Shown here: in pieces, positions 55,255-64,000 of the stretch
Numbering within the stretch: the first letter of the stretch is position 1
Layout of the letters: every line of letters begins with the position of its first letter
Source: Chloroflexota bacterium
Lineage (GTDB): Bacteria > Chloroflexota > UBA6077 > CF-72
DNA length: 64,000 nucleotides
Assembly (NCBI GenBank): GCA_019247515.1
Contig: JAFAOS010000460.1
Coordinates: 24,880 to 88,879 of the forward strand
Direction: 5' to 3'
Program-made: the position numbers and the translations under genes
The notes under the pieces: model-generated
Database searches by the model: none
What the model saw: the letters and a program-made list of their open reading frames with translations, nothing else
Told to the model about the DNA's origin: nothing

Positions 55255-56037
55255 TCAGCCACGCTCGACCGGAAATGCAATCACCTGGCCGGACAGGCCG
55301 TCCGGGTCCGGCCAGCCCCGCTCCAGGTCGCGCACCTGACTGCCATCCCCGGTGCGATACACCACGTAGCCGGCGCGCGACAGCGACTTGCCCACCGCCA
55401 GGTCCTGGGTCGGCGTGTGCAGGTCGACCATCACGATCGGGCGAGCGTTGCTCAGCACCTGTTCGGCGCCGGCCAGGACGCTACCCTCGGCGCCCTCGAC
55501 GTCGATCTTGACGAATCCCGGTGGCGCGTGGTGATCTCGGTACACGAATTCGTCCAGCACCCTTGTCGTGACATCGATCCGATCGCCGATTGGGGGTCCG
55601 CTGGCAGCCAGGTGGCCGGCGCCCGCGTGATGGCCCGTGTAAAACGCGGCGGTCCCGCTCTGCTCGCCCAGTGCCAGTTGCACCGGCCGCGCCGCGGGCA
55701 AACTCCGATTGAGCCGGACGTTTTCGCACAGCCGGTCGTAGAGCGCCGGCACCGGTTCAAAGGCGTAGACCTGTCCGTCGCGGCCGACCAGTCGCGACAG
55801 CAGCAGCGTGTGAATGCCAATGTTCGCGCCGATGTCATACGCCACGCTGCCTGGCGCCACGTGACGTACCATCAAGCGCTGCGCCTGCGGCTCCCAACCG
55901 CCAATGATCGGCGCGCGGAAGTTGGTCATAACGCGGTAGCGCAAGCCGCGGGATGGTCCAGCGAGAATCGTGCGCACTGTTCCTTCGCGCAACCAGGTTT
56001 TGGCCACGAGTGTTTTGGCAAACGTTGGTAGGGGCAT
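55255..56037 (-). CDS. FkbM-family methyltransferase
   Basis: The 260-residue protein has VAYDIGANIGIHTLLLSRLVG, YAFEPVPALYDRLCENVRLN and GFVKIDVEGAEGSVLAGAE, the FkbM signature set. FkbM enzymes O-methylate secondary metabolites or sugars. In this locus it probably methylates a glycan hydroxyl (inference). It starts with ATG 13 nt after the upstream glycosyltransferase. Confidence 0.92.
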   Translation of the reverse strand: MPLPTFAKTLVAKTWLREGTVRTILAGPSRGLRYRVMTNFRAPIIGGWEPQAQRLMVRHVAPGSVAYDIGANIGIHTLLLSRLVGRDGQVYAFEPVPALYDRLCENVRLNRSLPAARPVQLALGEQSGTAAFYTGHHAGAGHLAASGPPIGDRIDVTTRVLDEFVYRDHHAPPGFVKIDVEGAEGSVLAGAEQVLSNARPIVMVDLHTPTQDLAVGKSLSRAGYVVYRTGDGSQVRDLERGWPDPDGLSGQVIAFPVERG

Positions 56038-56050
56038 TTCGGAGAACGTG

Positions 56051-57145
56051 TCAGGTAGTGGATTTGGCGAATCGGTAGAGCGTCTGGCGCAGCCGATTGA
56101 AGACGCCCAGGGGCATCACCAGAGCCAGCGCACTCGTGAGCCAGAACCGCGCCGTGAGTCGCATCCGGGCAGCCGACGAGACCGGCAGCCCGCGCAACGA
56201 GTAAGCCGGCCGCAACCCGAGACACACGCCCAGCGCATAGCGCCACGACTGCACGCGTCGGTACTCCAGGATCCAGAACGGATACGTGAATTGATACAGC
56301 TGGCGGGCGACCTGCTCGCTCATCGTTCCCCGCTGCCCCGATTCCGCACACGGAGTGATCGCGTCGGAGACCAGTTGCGCCAACTGACCGACTGGCAGGT
56401 GGCGAGTTACGACCGGACACGGCTTCAGGCGTGGCCGAGCCACGTAGCTGTCGACATTCTCACCGGCGATCTGGATGTCCTTCCGAACTGCCGAGGTGTC
56501 GATGTACAGCAGCCGACCGCCGGCGGCGATCAGCCGGGCAGCCAGAAACACCTGGTACATCTCGCTGCCATCCCAGCGATCGGTGGCGTATCGTCTGGCG
56601 GAGTCGGCCTCCAGCACGACGCCGCTCACGAAGCTGAAGTTCCGAAACGTCTGCGCTGCCGTGCGCGGACCGCGCCCTGCAATGCCGCGCCTCGAAAATC
56701 TGGATACTCGTTTGCCGCTGGCATAGTCCTCGAAATTCGTTACGGCCACGCTGACGGGCGCATTGCGCTCGATCTCCTCCAGCACCTCCTCCAGAACGGT
56801 GGGGCGCGCCAGGCAATCGTCGTTGCCCATCAGAAACACGTACTGTCCACGTGCAAGGTCGATGGCCGCGCGCAGGTTCGCGTCATACCGCAAGTTGCGT
56901 CTCTGCCGCCGATACGCGAATGACAACTCGGAATCCTCCAGAAAATCGAGGAGCCGTTGTTCGCCGCCATCAGTCGAGCAGTCATCCGAAATGCACACTT
57001 CGAAGTTCCCGTACGTCTGAGACACCAGGGAGCGGCAGGCCTCGATGATGAACGAGGTCCGGTTGTGCTGCGGGATGCAGACCGAGAAGACGGGTTGCGC
57101 AACCCGTTCTCGGCGTACGTCCTGAGGGCTCTCCAGGGCTTGCAT
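56051..57145 (-). CDS. Family 2 glycosyltransferase
   Basis: The 364-residue GT-A enzyme has FSVCIPQHNRTSFIIEACRSL, SDDCSTDGGEQRLLDFL and the DxD-like FLMGNDDCLARP near residue 110. The C-terminal half may include a membrane-associating helix. Specificity unknown. The ATG overlaps the upstream methyltransferase stop as TGATG. Confidence 0.9.
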   Translation of the reverse strand: MQALESPQDVRRERVAQPVFSVCIPQHNRTSFIIEACRSLVSQTYGNFEVCISDDCSTDGGEQRLLDFLEDSELSFAYRRQRRNLRYDANLRAAIDLARGQYVFLMGNDDCLARPTVLEEVLEEIERNAPVSVAVTNFEDYASGKRVSRFSRRGIAGRGPRTAAQTFRNFSFVSGVVLEADSARRYATDRWDGSEMYQVFLAARLIAAGGRLLYIDTSAVRKDIQIAGENVDSYVARPRLKPCPVVTRHLPVGQLAQLVSDAITPCAESGQRGTMSEQVARQLYQFTYPFWILEYRRVQSWRYALGVCLGLRPAYSLRGLPVSSAARMRLTARFWLTSALALVMPLGVFNRLRQTLYRFAKSTT

Positions 57146-57897
57146 CACGTCGGTTTGGTGGCCTGTACGTAGAGCGACAGGGGCATGCGCGGATTCGGCC
57201 GGTCCAGCCAGGTCAGCGGCAGGCACACCAGGAACAATGGCAGCGCGGCCGCGTCGCCGTGCCGGCCGCGAAACAGTGACAGGCGCCGGTCGAGGTTGAC
57301 CAGCAGCGGCGACCCGAGACCGCCGCATGCGACGATCTGCAATCCCGCCCTGGCCAACAGCGACTGATACGTCTCCAGCGTGTAGCCATCGCGCACGTGG
57401 CCGCCATCCTCAGGTCCGTTGACGCGGCCCAGATTATTGCTGGTGTGTAAGGCGAACGGGCAGCACAGATGGAGGACACCGCCCGGCCTGAGCACGTCGG
57501 CGAATGATGCCACCACCTCCGCGTCACGCGTGATGTGCTCGAGCGTCTCGCTGCACACGATCTGATCGAACTTGCGCCCGATGGTCGGCAGCTCGTACAG
57601 GTTCATCTGGCGGAACTGCAAGCGATCGCAATTCGACAGCAGGCTGCCAAAGTATTCTCGATTGCGCTGGACCTCGTCCGACCGAATGCTGACCCCCAGT
57701 ACCCGGTTGCCAAGCCGGTAGGCCGCGTACGCCAGTGCGCCGTTGCCGCAGCCGGCGTCCAGCGTGTCGATTGGACCCGGTCGGAACCAGCGCGGCAGGT
57801 AGTGGTATCGGCACCTGGTGTGCAGGTCGAGACCAGGGAACAGCGCGCGCTTCATCGCGATGCGCGTTGGCCTGGATACGTGAGTGAAGGTCAGCAT
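57145..57897 (-). CDS. SAM-dependent methyltransferase
   Basis: The 250-residue class I methyltransferase has motif I TLDAGCGNGALAYAAYRLG, VLGVSIRSDEVQRN after strand 2 and FDQIVCSETLEHI. Substrate is probably a glycan intermediate, based only on context. ATG 57897 overlaps the upstream glycosyltransferase stop as ATGCTGA. Confidence 0.88.
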   Translation of the reverse strand: MLTFTHVSRPTRIAMKRALFPGLDLHTRCRYHYLPRWFRPGPIDTLDAGCGNGALAYAAYRLGNRVLGVSIRSDEVQRNREYFGSLLSNCDRLQFRQMNLYELPTIGRKFDQIVCSETLEHITRDAEVVASFADVLRPGGVLHLCCPFALHTSNNLGRVNGPEDGGHVRDGYTLETYQSLLARAGLQIVACGGLGSPLLVNLDRRLSLFRGRHGDAAALPLFLVCLPLTWLDRPNPRMPLSLYVQATKPT

Positions 57898-59072
57898 GCG
57901 AGTTGAGTGACCACGGGTTGGAACTGGCTTTCGTAATTCCAGCACCGCGCGATCTGTTGACGTCCCCGTTCGCCCATTGCGCGTACTTCGGCGGGGTGAT
58001 CGGCCAGCTGGCACAGCGCGCTTGCCAGGCTCCCCGCGTCACGCGGATCGCACGCGATGCCGAACCCGGGCAGCACGAACGTTTCGCGCCAGTCAGCCAG
58101 GTCCGACACCAGCAACGCCAGACCGTTCGCCATGTAGTCGAATGGCTTGTTGGACGCGCCTACCATCCAGCGGCTGTTGTTGTTCGAAGCCCGCATCGGA
58201 TTGAGCGCGAGCCCGACGGCGGCCGTGTCCCAGACCTCGTGCAGCCGGTGGCGAGGCAGGACGCCCACGAAGTCGATGTCCGACACAATCTCCAGCTGCC
58301 GGGCGAAGACCTTCAGTTGCTGGATATAACGCGGGTAGCCAATCGTTTCGTAACCGACGACTCGCAAGCGAACTCGACCCCGTATGCGCGCCATGGCTTC
58401 CAGAAAGGTCATTGGCAATCGTTCAGGCGTCACCGAGCCGCTGTACACCACGCGTACTACCGCGTCGTGACGCAGAGCGCCGTTGCGCGGCTGACCGACC
58501 TCGGTTGCGCTGGGACAGTTCCACACGCGCAGCGCCGGCCTGCCACCGCTGATCGTCTGTTCGAAGTAGCCTGCGCGCTGGGCATTCGGCAGCACGCGGA
58601 GCTCGGCGCGACGGGCGACCAGCCGGCGAACTCCTCGCTGCGCGTACGCAATCAGGCCGTGGCGTCGGGCGGGCTCGTCGTGTTCGTGGTACAGGATGCG
58701 CAGCCCGGGCACGACGCTCAGCAGCAGCGCCACCGGACACGACAGCAGGTCCGACGCGTACACCCAGCTCGCGCGCCACCGCAAGGTCCAGCCAATGACC
58801 CACACCGCGAACCACACGTAATGCAGCCTGAGCCGCCAGCCCGTCGTGGCGTTGAACGTGTACCGCTCCGTGATGCCCGGGTGCGGAGGAAAGCGCAGAG
58901 CGTCCGTCCCTGGCCGAAGAAGCCCCAGCACGAGCACGTCCCACCCCGCGTTCGCCAGCAGTCGCGTGCTCCGCTCGAGGGGCGGGTACGCGGCGGGATT
59001 CGTGTACTGGAAATATACGATGCGCTTCTTCAAGCGATCGCGGGGCAAGTTCGGTCTTGTCGGTCCGATCAC
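57891..59072 (-). CDS. GT4-family glycosyltransferase
   Basis: The 393-residue GT-B enzyme has RIVYFQYTNPAAYPPLERST, VRVVYSGSVTPERLPMTFLE and a donor-site region SNKPFDYMANGLALLVSDL. GTG 59072 is preferred because it overlaps the upstream stop as GTGA; a GTG at 59090 is the alternative. Its first half includes a hydrophobic stretch (LHYVWFAVWVIGWTL), so it may associate with the membrane. Confidence 0.88.
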   Translation of the reverse strand: MIGPTRPNLPRDRLKKRIVYFQYTNPAAYPPLERSTRLLANAGWDVLVLGLLRPGTDALRFPPHPGITERYTFNATTGWRLRLHYVWFAVWVIGWTLRWRASWVYASDLLSCPVALLLSVVPGLRILYHEHDEPARRHGLIAYAQRGVRRLVARRAELRVLPNAQRAGYFEQTISGGRPALRVWNCPSATEVGQPRNGALRHDAVVRVVYSGSVTPERLPMTFLEAMARIRGRVRLRVVGYETIGYPRYIQQLKVFARQLEIVSDIDFVGVLPRHRLHEVWDTAAVGLALNPMRASNNNSRWMVGASNKPFDYMANGLALLVSDLADWRETFVLPGFGIACDPRDAGSLASALCQLADHPAEVRAMGERGRQQIARCWNYESQFQPVVTQLAC

Positions 59073-59938
59073 GTCGCGTTCCCCTTGCACCGCCGCGCGA
59101 CCACCATGAGCTCGTCGCCGTCAAGGCGCCCTGGCCTCCGCGCGGCGATCGCATCCAGGTCATACGGACTCGAATACGCCAGCGTCTCGAAGCCATGCCG
59201 CGCGGCCATCGCCGCCACCGCCGAGCTCGTCAACAGCAGTGGATGCACGCGCCCCCACAGCTGGTGGTAGCGCTCGGGGTCCCGCAGCTCGCAGCCTGGC
59301 TCGCCGTTGGGCATGAACAGCACCACCGCGCCCTCGCGTCGCACCACGTCCACCGCAATTCGCCACAGCGTTTGTGGCTGCGCGAGGTGCTCCAGCACGT
59401 GGCTGGCAAAGAAACAGTGGACCCGCTCCGGGACCGCCTCCGGCTCGGCCAGCATCTGGCACCCCAGATGTTGCTCGGCGTACCGCGCTCGAATCCGGCT
59501 GATCTCGTACGAGTACACCTGATAGCCCGCTTGCGCGAATTGCCAGCTCCCGTAACCCCACGATGCGCCGTAGTCGTACACACGGTCTCCGGCTCCAATG
59601 CCAAGCGTGCGCAGGACCTCGATATAACCGGTGTAGTCGCGCCGAATCGGAGCGAAGGACTGCCGCTTCAAGGCTTCCAGCTCGTCGGGGTCCGGCATGT
59701 CCGTGGTCGGGCCCTGTTGGTACGCGCGCTCATAGAACGCCCGGTCCTCGACCTGAGAGCTCTTGGGCATGCGGAACATCAGTTCACACGCGTCGCAGCC
59801 GAACAACGCGGTCACCACGTGCTTCCGTTTCAGCAGCCGCGTATGCGGCGATCCGCAGCCGGGACAGCTCCGATCACCACCGAGCCAGCCTCTCGCGGCC
59901 CACGCGATGTACCGCGCTTTGGTTGCGGTGTCCATCAT
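59069..59938 (-). CDS. Methyltransferase with N-terminal zinc-ribbon-like motif
   Basis: The 289-residue protein starts with a CPGCGS...CDACELMF zinc motif, like the other such methyltransferase in this operon. A SAM fold follows: RVYDYGASWGYGSWQFAQAG, YSYEISRIRARYAEQ and FASHVLEHLAQP. It probably methylates a sugar or other glycan substrate. ATG 59938 (an ATGATG start) overlaps the upstream stop. Confidence 0.87.
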   Translation of the reverse strand: MMDTATKARYIAWAARGWLGGDRSCPGCGSPHTRLLKRKHVVTALFGCDACELMFRMPKSSQVEDRAFYERAYQQGPTTDMPDPDELEALKRQSFAPIRRDYTGYIEVLRTLGIGAGDRVYDYGASWGYGSWQFAQAGYQVYSYEISRIRARYAEQHLGCQMLAEPEAVPERVHCFFASHVLEHLAQPQTLWRIAVDVVRREGAVVLFMPNGEPGCELRDPERYHQLWGRVHPLLLTSSAVAAMAARHGFETLAYSSPYDLDAIAARRPGRLDGDELMVVARRCKGNAT

Positions 59939-61266
59939 GCTGCTGCCACCGCCGAACGTGAAGCAATATCGTTGTAGAGCGAGAGCATGTCCTCGCTTAC
60001 GGCGCGCATGTCGCGCGGCGGACGCACGTTCAGGCGTAGCCGCTCCCGCAGCGCGGGGTCTTCCGCGAGGCGTCGCAGGGCGCTTGCCCAATCCGCAACG
60101 GATCCGGGCTGGACGAGCAGCCCGTCGACACCATCCCGCACCAACTCGGCGATGCCACCCAGATTCGAGCCAATCACCGGCGTCCGTGCGGCGAACGCCT
60201 CCAGCACCACGAGCGGACCCGTCTCGAGCCACTGCGAGGGCACGCCGAGCAGGTCAAATTCGCGCAGTGTCGGGATGACCTGTTCCGAGGGAATGGCTGG
60301 TTCGAACACGATACGCCCGTCATCGCCCGCCAGTTGACGGATGCGCCTGGCATAGCGCTCATCGCCGGGCTGCTCGACACCAAACACGTGGAGCTCGAGC
60401 TCGACATCGACAAGCTGTCGGACCGCGCGGATGAGCACGTCGGCCCCCTTGGTCGGATGCAACCGTCCAAAGAATGCCACGCGCAGCGAGCTGGACCGGC
60501 GCGTTGCCGCGAGCTGAGGCCTGTCCTCGAACGTCAATCCATGTCGACAAGTAACGATCTTCTCGGCCGCCACTCCGTTGCGCACCAGCAACTGCCTGGA
60601 CCACTCGCACAGCACTACCACCCGTTGCACGCGGGCCAGCATGACGCGCACCGCCGCGTGACGCGTCTTGACCAGGTGCGTATATTGCACGCCCGTCCAC
60701 AATCGAAAGCCGCCCAGCGCGAAATCCGCGCACGCTGCGCCGACAACCGTGGGCAGCCGGCTGAGCACCTGGCTGCCAAGTCGACCGGCGCCCAGACCTT
60801 CGAGCGCACACTCGGCGCAGCGCTGAACGAGCAGCTCTCCGTCGCACACCTCGCGCCCGTGCAGCAGCAACGTGCCGCGCTGGCACGATACCGTCGGCGT
60901 GTGATACGTAAACACCACGCCAAGCCCGCGCCGGCGCGCCTCGTCAACGCTTCGGACGGACACCGCGCTGGTAAACGCGTGCAGGTGGACCACGTCGGGC
61001 TGTTCGTCGTCGAGAATGGCTCCGAACGTCGCACTCGCCACCGGGTCGCCGGCGCCGTAGAGCGCCGTGAGCCCATCGATTGGTCCAGTGGCAAACCGAC
61101 GCACCTCCAGGCCATCCATCGCGTACGCGGCGTTGTCTGCGGCCGGCGCCGCGATGACCACCTGCATGCCGCGCGCGAGCTGTTCGTGCGCCAGGTTCTC
61201 GACATAGACCTCGGTTCCGCCGACGCGGTCCGGTCGAAAGCAGAACGGCACGTGCAGCACTTTCAC
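59935..61266 (-). CDS. GT4-family glycosyltransferase
   Basis: The 443-residue GT-B enzyme starts with a GTG read MKVLHVPFCFRPDRVGGTEV. It has RVAFFGRLHPTKGADVLIRA and a GT4 motif PSQWLETGPLVVLEAFAART. A Cys-rich insert in the first domain (about residues 125-165, VSCQRG, EVCDG, QRCAECAL) resembles that of other GT4 enzymes with a zinc-like knuckle. The GTGA overlap couples it to the upstream membrane protein. Confidence 0.9.
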   Translation of the reverse strand: MKVLHVPFCFRPDRVGGTEVYVENLAHEQLARGMQVVIAAPAADNAAYAMDGLEVRRFATGPIDGLTALYGAGDPVASATFGAILDDEQPDVVHLHAFTSAVSVRSVDEARRRGLGVVFTYHTPTVSCQRGTLLLHGREVCDGELLVQRCAECALEGLGAGRLGSQVLSRLPTVVGAACADFALGGFRLWTGVQYTHLVKTRHAAVRVMLARVQRVVVLCEWSRQLLVRNGVAAEKIVTCRHGLTFEDRPQLAATRRSSSLRVAFFGRLHPTKGADVLIRAVRQLVDVELELHVFGVEQPGDERYARRIRQLAGDDGRIVFEPAIPSEQVIPTLREFDLLGVPSQWLETGPLVVLEAFAARTPVIGSNLGGIAELVRDGVDGLLVQPGSVADWASALRRLAEDPALRERLRLNVRPPRDMRAVSEDMLSLYNDIASRSAVAAA

Positions 61267-62894
61267 GTTCTGGACTCCACGTCATACACCTGGCCGTCTG
61301 GCAGATCGGCCAGGACGCGTGTCGAGAGCCTCTGTTGCACGTCCTGGATGGGGACGGGCCGCCGGTACGCGATGTTCGGATCCCCGAAATACACGAGCAC
61401 CACGGGTCCGGTTGCGTTGGCGACGGCCTGTTGCACAAGTGGCGAGAACGCATCGGCATGTCCGACGTCGGGTATCTGGTACGTGCCGCGCCCTGCCAGG
61501 ATGTAGACGGCATCCGGCGCATTCGAGAAAATTGTGGCATCGGCCGGCAGCTCGCGAACGCGCGCCATCGTGGCCGAGCCAAGCCAGTCAGTGTTCGAGT
61601 AGATCACTCCGTGGCCGTGGGCGCTGACCACCAGCGCGGCGAAGCGTAGCGCATATGCCGTCGCGACCGCCGCGACCGCCACGCTCACCGGCGCCCGCAA
61701 CGAGGTCACACGCCACGCCCACTCGAACACGCGCGGAGCCGCCGCGCTGAACAGGATCACCAGACACACGAAGACCGGCGCCAGAATGCGCGTGTCGAAC
61801 TCGACCAGGTCGTCGAAGACGGCCATTGAGACCAGCACGCCGGCGACGTACATGACCGTGAAGACCAGCAGCATTCGCTGGAGCAGGTCCGCTTCGGTCA
61901 TGGCCACACGCTGTGTCAGCCAGCGGCGCTGCTTCCATAGCCAGTAGCCAAGAGCCACTCCGACCAGCAGAAAGACCAGCGCCCCGCCGGCGTACAGCGT
62001 TCCGTCGGCGCTGACCAGCCGCGTCCCGATCACAGTCGGTACCACCCAGTCGGTAACCGTGAACAGCGCCTTGCCGAGTTGCTCCGCTGATACGGAGTTC
62101 CAGGCGATGCCGCGATCGCCCACCAGCAGGCCACCGTCACGGGCGTTGTGCACGACCCACGCGCACAGCGGCAGACACGCGATCGGCACGAAGAGGAGGA
62201 TGTCGCGCGGCTTGCGCCACCAGATCAACGCCAGCGCGATCGTCGGCACCAGCGTCAGGCCGACATACCGTGTCAGAATGGCGCACGCGACCACCACGCT
62301 GGCGCCGACCAGCACCGCTCGCCGACCGTGCGCCAGGTAGCGCACGCTGAGCGCCAGCGAGCCCAACACCAGGACCAGAAAGAGTGGCTCGGACCAGGCG
62401 GACCCGTGCACGAATTCCATCTGGACCGACGCGACCATCACGAACGCGGCGATGAGCGCCGACCAGCGTGAGCCTCCGGCCCACGCGGCGAGGGCGGCCA
62501 CGGCTACCAGGTCCACGCCGCGCAGCGCCGCATTCAGGTAGCGCGCCGCGTCCCACGGGTCCCAGCCGGGCAATCCAAGCAGCGCGAGGACCGACGGGTA
62601 CAGGGGTGGGAAGTGGGTCAGCGGCTTGCCCATGTCCGCCGTCCAGGCGATGGTCAGCCCCTTGCCCGCCAGCAGATTGCGTGCGGCGCCGATGTACATC
62701 GCCTGGTCCCAACCCGTGCCGGTGCCCCAGGGCGTGGTGTACATGACGCTCCACACCGCCGCGAGGCACAGCCCGCCGACCAGCCCCCAGGCCACGCCGC
62801 TTTTGACTCCGATCTGTCCCGCAGCGCGCGCGGTCGGCGACGATTCGACCCACGTCGCGCTGGCAGTGGACGTGGCGTTGGACGTATCTATCAC
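61263..62894 (-). CDS. GT-C/ArnT-like polytopic membrane glycosyltransferase
   Basis: The 543-residue protein has about eleven membrane helices. The first extracytoplasmic loop has GTGWDQAMYIGAARNLLAGKG, a pattern of GT39/ArnT (PMT) relatives in which an acidic residue in this loop is catalytic. The soluble C-terminal domain is small. It probably transfers sugars from a polyprenyl-phosphate donor. The GTG start overlaps the FkbM stop as GTGA. Confidence 0.78.
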   Translation of the reverse strand: MIDTSNATSTASATWVESSPTARAAGQIGVKSGVAWGLVGGLCLAAVWSVMYTTPWGTGTGWDQAMYIGAARNLLAGKGLTIAWTADMGKPLTHFPPLYPSVLALLGLPGWDPWDAARYLNAALRGVDLVAVAALAAWAGGSRWSALIAAFVMVASVQMEFVHGSAWSEPLFLVLVLGSLALSVRYLAHGRRAVLVGASVVVACAILTRYVGLTLVPTIALALIWWRKPRDILLFVPIACLPLCAWVVHNARDGGLLVGDRGIAWNSVSAEQLGKALFTVTDWVVPTVIGTRLVSADGTLYAGGALVFLLVGVALGYWLWKQRRWLTQRVAMTEADLLQRMLLVFTVMYVAGVLVSMAVFDDLVEFDTRILAPVFVCLVILFSAAAPRVFEWAWRVTSLRAPVSVAVAAVATAYALRFAALVVSAHGHGVIYSNTDWLGSATMARVRELPADATIFSNAPDAVYILAGRGTYQIPDVGHADAFSPLVQQAVANATGPVVLVYFGDPNIAYRRPVPIQDVQQRLSTRVLADLPDGQVYDVESRT

Positions 62895-64000
62895 GTCAAA
62901 GCCACCACGGGTGCGCAGCTCAAATACACGTTCCGGTCGTGCGGTTCGGAGGTAATCCGCCGCAGCTCCTCCAGTCCGCGGTCGCGGATGCGGAACTTTC
63001 TGTATGGCGTCTCGGCGAAGAAGGCATCCAGCTCCGTCTCGAATGGCTCCAGTACCTCGAGGACGATGTCAGGCTGCCAGCGGCTCAGCAGGCTGCCCAT
63101 TCCGCGCAGCACCTGCAGCTCGGCTCCTTCCACGTCGATCTTCATCAGGTCGACCCGCTCGAGGCCGCGACGCTTGCAATACGAGTCGAAGCGCAGGGTT
63201 GGCACGGGCTCACACGCCGTGCCGTTGGGTACCAGCGAAGCAGTAGTCCACTCCGGCCGGTCCGGCAGGAACAGCGGGCTCTGGCCATCGCGATCGGACA
63301 GCGCGCAGCGGTTCAATTCCAGACACCGAAAAGCATTCAGTCGCGCGTTCGCGGCGAGATCCTCGAACACGGCGGACCAGGGCTCGAACGCGTGCACCGA
63401 GCCGCGGCCCTCGAGCAGCGCGGCGGCCAGGAACGTGTGGTAGCCGATATTGGCTCCAACGTCGAAGAAGACTCGCCGGCACTCCAGCAAGCGCCGCAGC
63501 AGCCGCGTCGTGCCCAGCTCGTAGTGCGCATACCCCCAGAAGTACCAGTAGCGGCTCAGGTCGTCGCGAACGCGGAGCCGCAGGTGCAGGGTGTGGCCAC
63601 CGCGGACGTCGACGTTGCACGCTGTCAGGCCGGCAGGCGCGACGTCCACCGCCAGGAAGTTGTGAAGCTGCTGTCTGGTGTGTCTCGACAGGCCTGAGCG
63701 CTGCACGGTGCTGCGGAGTCCGTATCGGGCGAGAGCGCGCACGCCCGGAATGCGATACGCCAGGTGTGCGACCGACTGGAGCCGCGCATGCGGTCTTCCA
63801 ATCTCCAGTTTCCGGCTCGTCCAGCGGCGCCTGGTGCGCCGGTAGCCGCTCGCGATCCTCTCCGCGTTGCGGTAGCCCGTCACCCGCGCCAGTGCTCGCA
63901 GCGAACGGGGGCCGCGCGGCAGATAATGAGGCTCCAGCCGCTCCAGCGCGCGGTACGCTGCGTCGAACGTGGAACGATCGGAGTCGAAGCTGCTGCGCGC
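62891..64000 (-). CDS. FkbM-family methyltransferase, 5' end beyond the window
   Basis: The FkbM fold is clear from about 63600 down: VFFDVGANIGYHTFLAAALL, VHAFEPWSAVFEDLAANARL and VDLMKIDVEGAELQVLRGM. A GTG at 63883 would give 330 residues, but the same frame stays open to 64000 and reads like coding sequence (LEPHYLPRGPRSLRALARV), with no ribosome site at 63883. So the gene probably starts outside the window and the extra N-terminal segment may be a second domain. Methylation of a glycan is inferred. Confidence 0.8.
   Translation of the reverse strand, partial: ARSSFDSDRSTFDAAYRALERLEPHYLPRGPRSLRALARVTGYRNAERIASGYRRTRRRWTSRKLEIGRPHARLQSVAHLAYRIPGVRALARYGLRSTVQRSGLSRHTRQQLHNFLAVDVAPAGLTACNVDVRGGHTLHLRLRVRDDLSRYWYFWGYAHYELGTTRLLRRLLECRRVFFDVGANIGYHTFLAAALLEGRGSVHAFEPWSAVFEDLAANARLNAFRCLELNRCALSDRDGQSPLFLPDRPEWTTASLVPNGTACEPVPTLRFDSYCKRRGLERVDLMKIDVEGAELQVLRGMGSLLSRWQPDIVLEVLEPFETELDAFFAETPYRKFRIRDRGLEELRRITSEPHDRNVYLSCAPVVALT

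Overview
The window is about 64 kb of high-GC bacterial DNA (roughly two thirds G+C) and almost entirely coding. Taxonomic placement is inference. A lipoprotein substrate-binding protein with a long Pro/Thr/Ala linker, a lipoprotein-anchored efflux adaptor, a mycothiol-type DinB/maleylpyruvate isomerase relative, an F420-type (DDN family) oxidoreductase and an S-(hydroxymethyl)mycothiol dehydrogenase-like enzyme together suggest Chloroflexota, with Actinomycetota as the main alternative. I recognised no rRNA, tRNA, CRISPR array, intact insertion sequence or prophage, and no gene-free stretch exceeds 300 bases.

Region 1 (1-9.8 kb) holds mixed housekeeping and signalling genes: a double Crp/Fnr-type regulator, an SbmA/BacA/YddA-type ABC exporter, a GAF histidine kinase, an alpha/beta hydrolase paired with a mercuric-reductase-like flavoprotein, an AI-2E family membrane protein overlapping a ThrE-like exporter, and a phosphoribosyltransferase whose start appears damaged.

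Region 2 (9.8-15.4 kb) is a formate dehydrogenase operon on the minus strand: small ORF, fdhA, fdhB, an nrfD-type membrane subunit and a small ORF, all start/stop coupled. FdhA is read through an in-frame TGA at residue 193, followed at bacterial SECIS spacing by a hairpin. It is therefore a selenocysteine formate dehydrogenase, not two broken ORFs. An FNR-like box lies just upstream.

Region 3 (15.4-33.5 kb) carries a mycothiol-enzyme relative, an LVIVD beta-propeller protein, an aminoglycoside-phosphotransferase-like kinase, a complete Opp/Dpp peptide ABC transporter (substrate-binding protein, B, C, D, F), a lone cyclic-nucleotide-binding protein, an F420-type enzyme, an NfeD/slipin pair, a zinc alcohol dehydrogenase, a MoeA-like molybdopterin protein with an orphan ModB, and Fur.

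Region 4 (33.5-64 kb, running off the end) is a large exopolysaccharide or surface-glycan locus. A Wzz/BY-kinase and a lipoprotein HlyD-type adaptor are transcribed away from a secreted beta-helix protein. On the minus strand follows a chain of about twenty genes with 15 of 19 junctions overlapping: glycosyltransferases, methyltransferases (including two FkbM type), two GT-C-like membrane proteins, a Wzy-like polymerase, an AsnB-type amidotransferase and a second beta-helix paralogue. No flippase or initiating phosphoglycosyltransferase is visible, so the locus probably continues past 64000.
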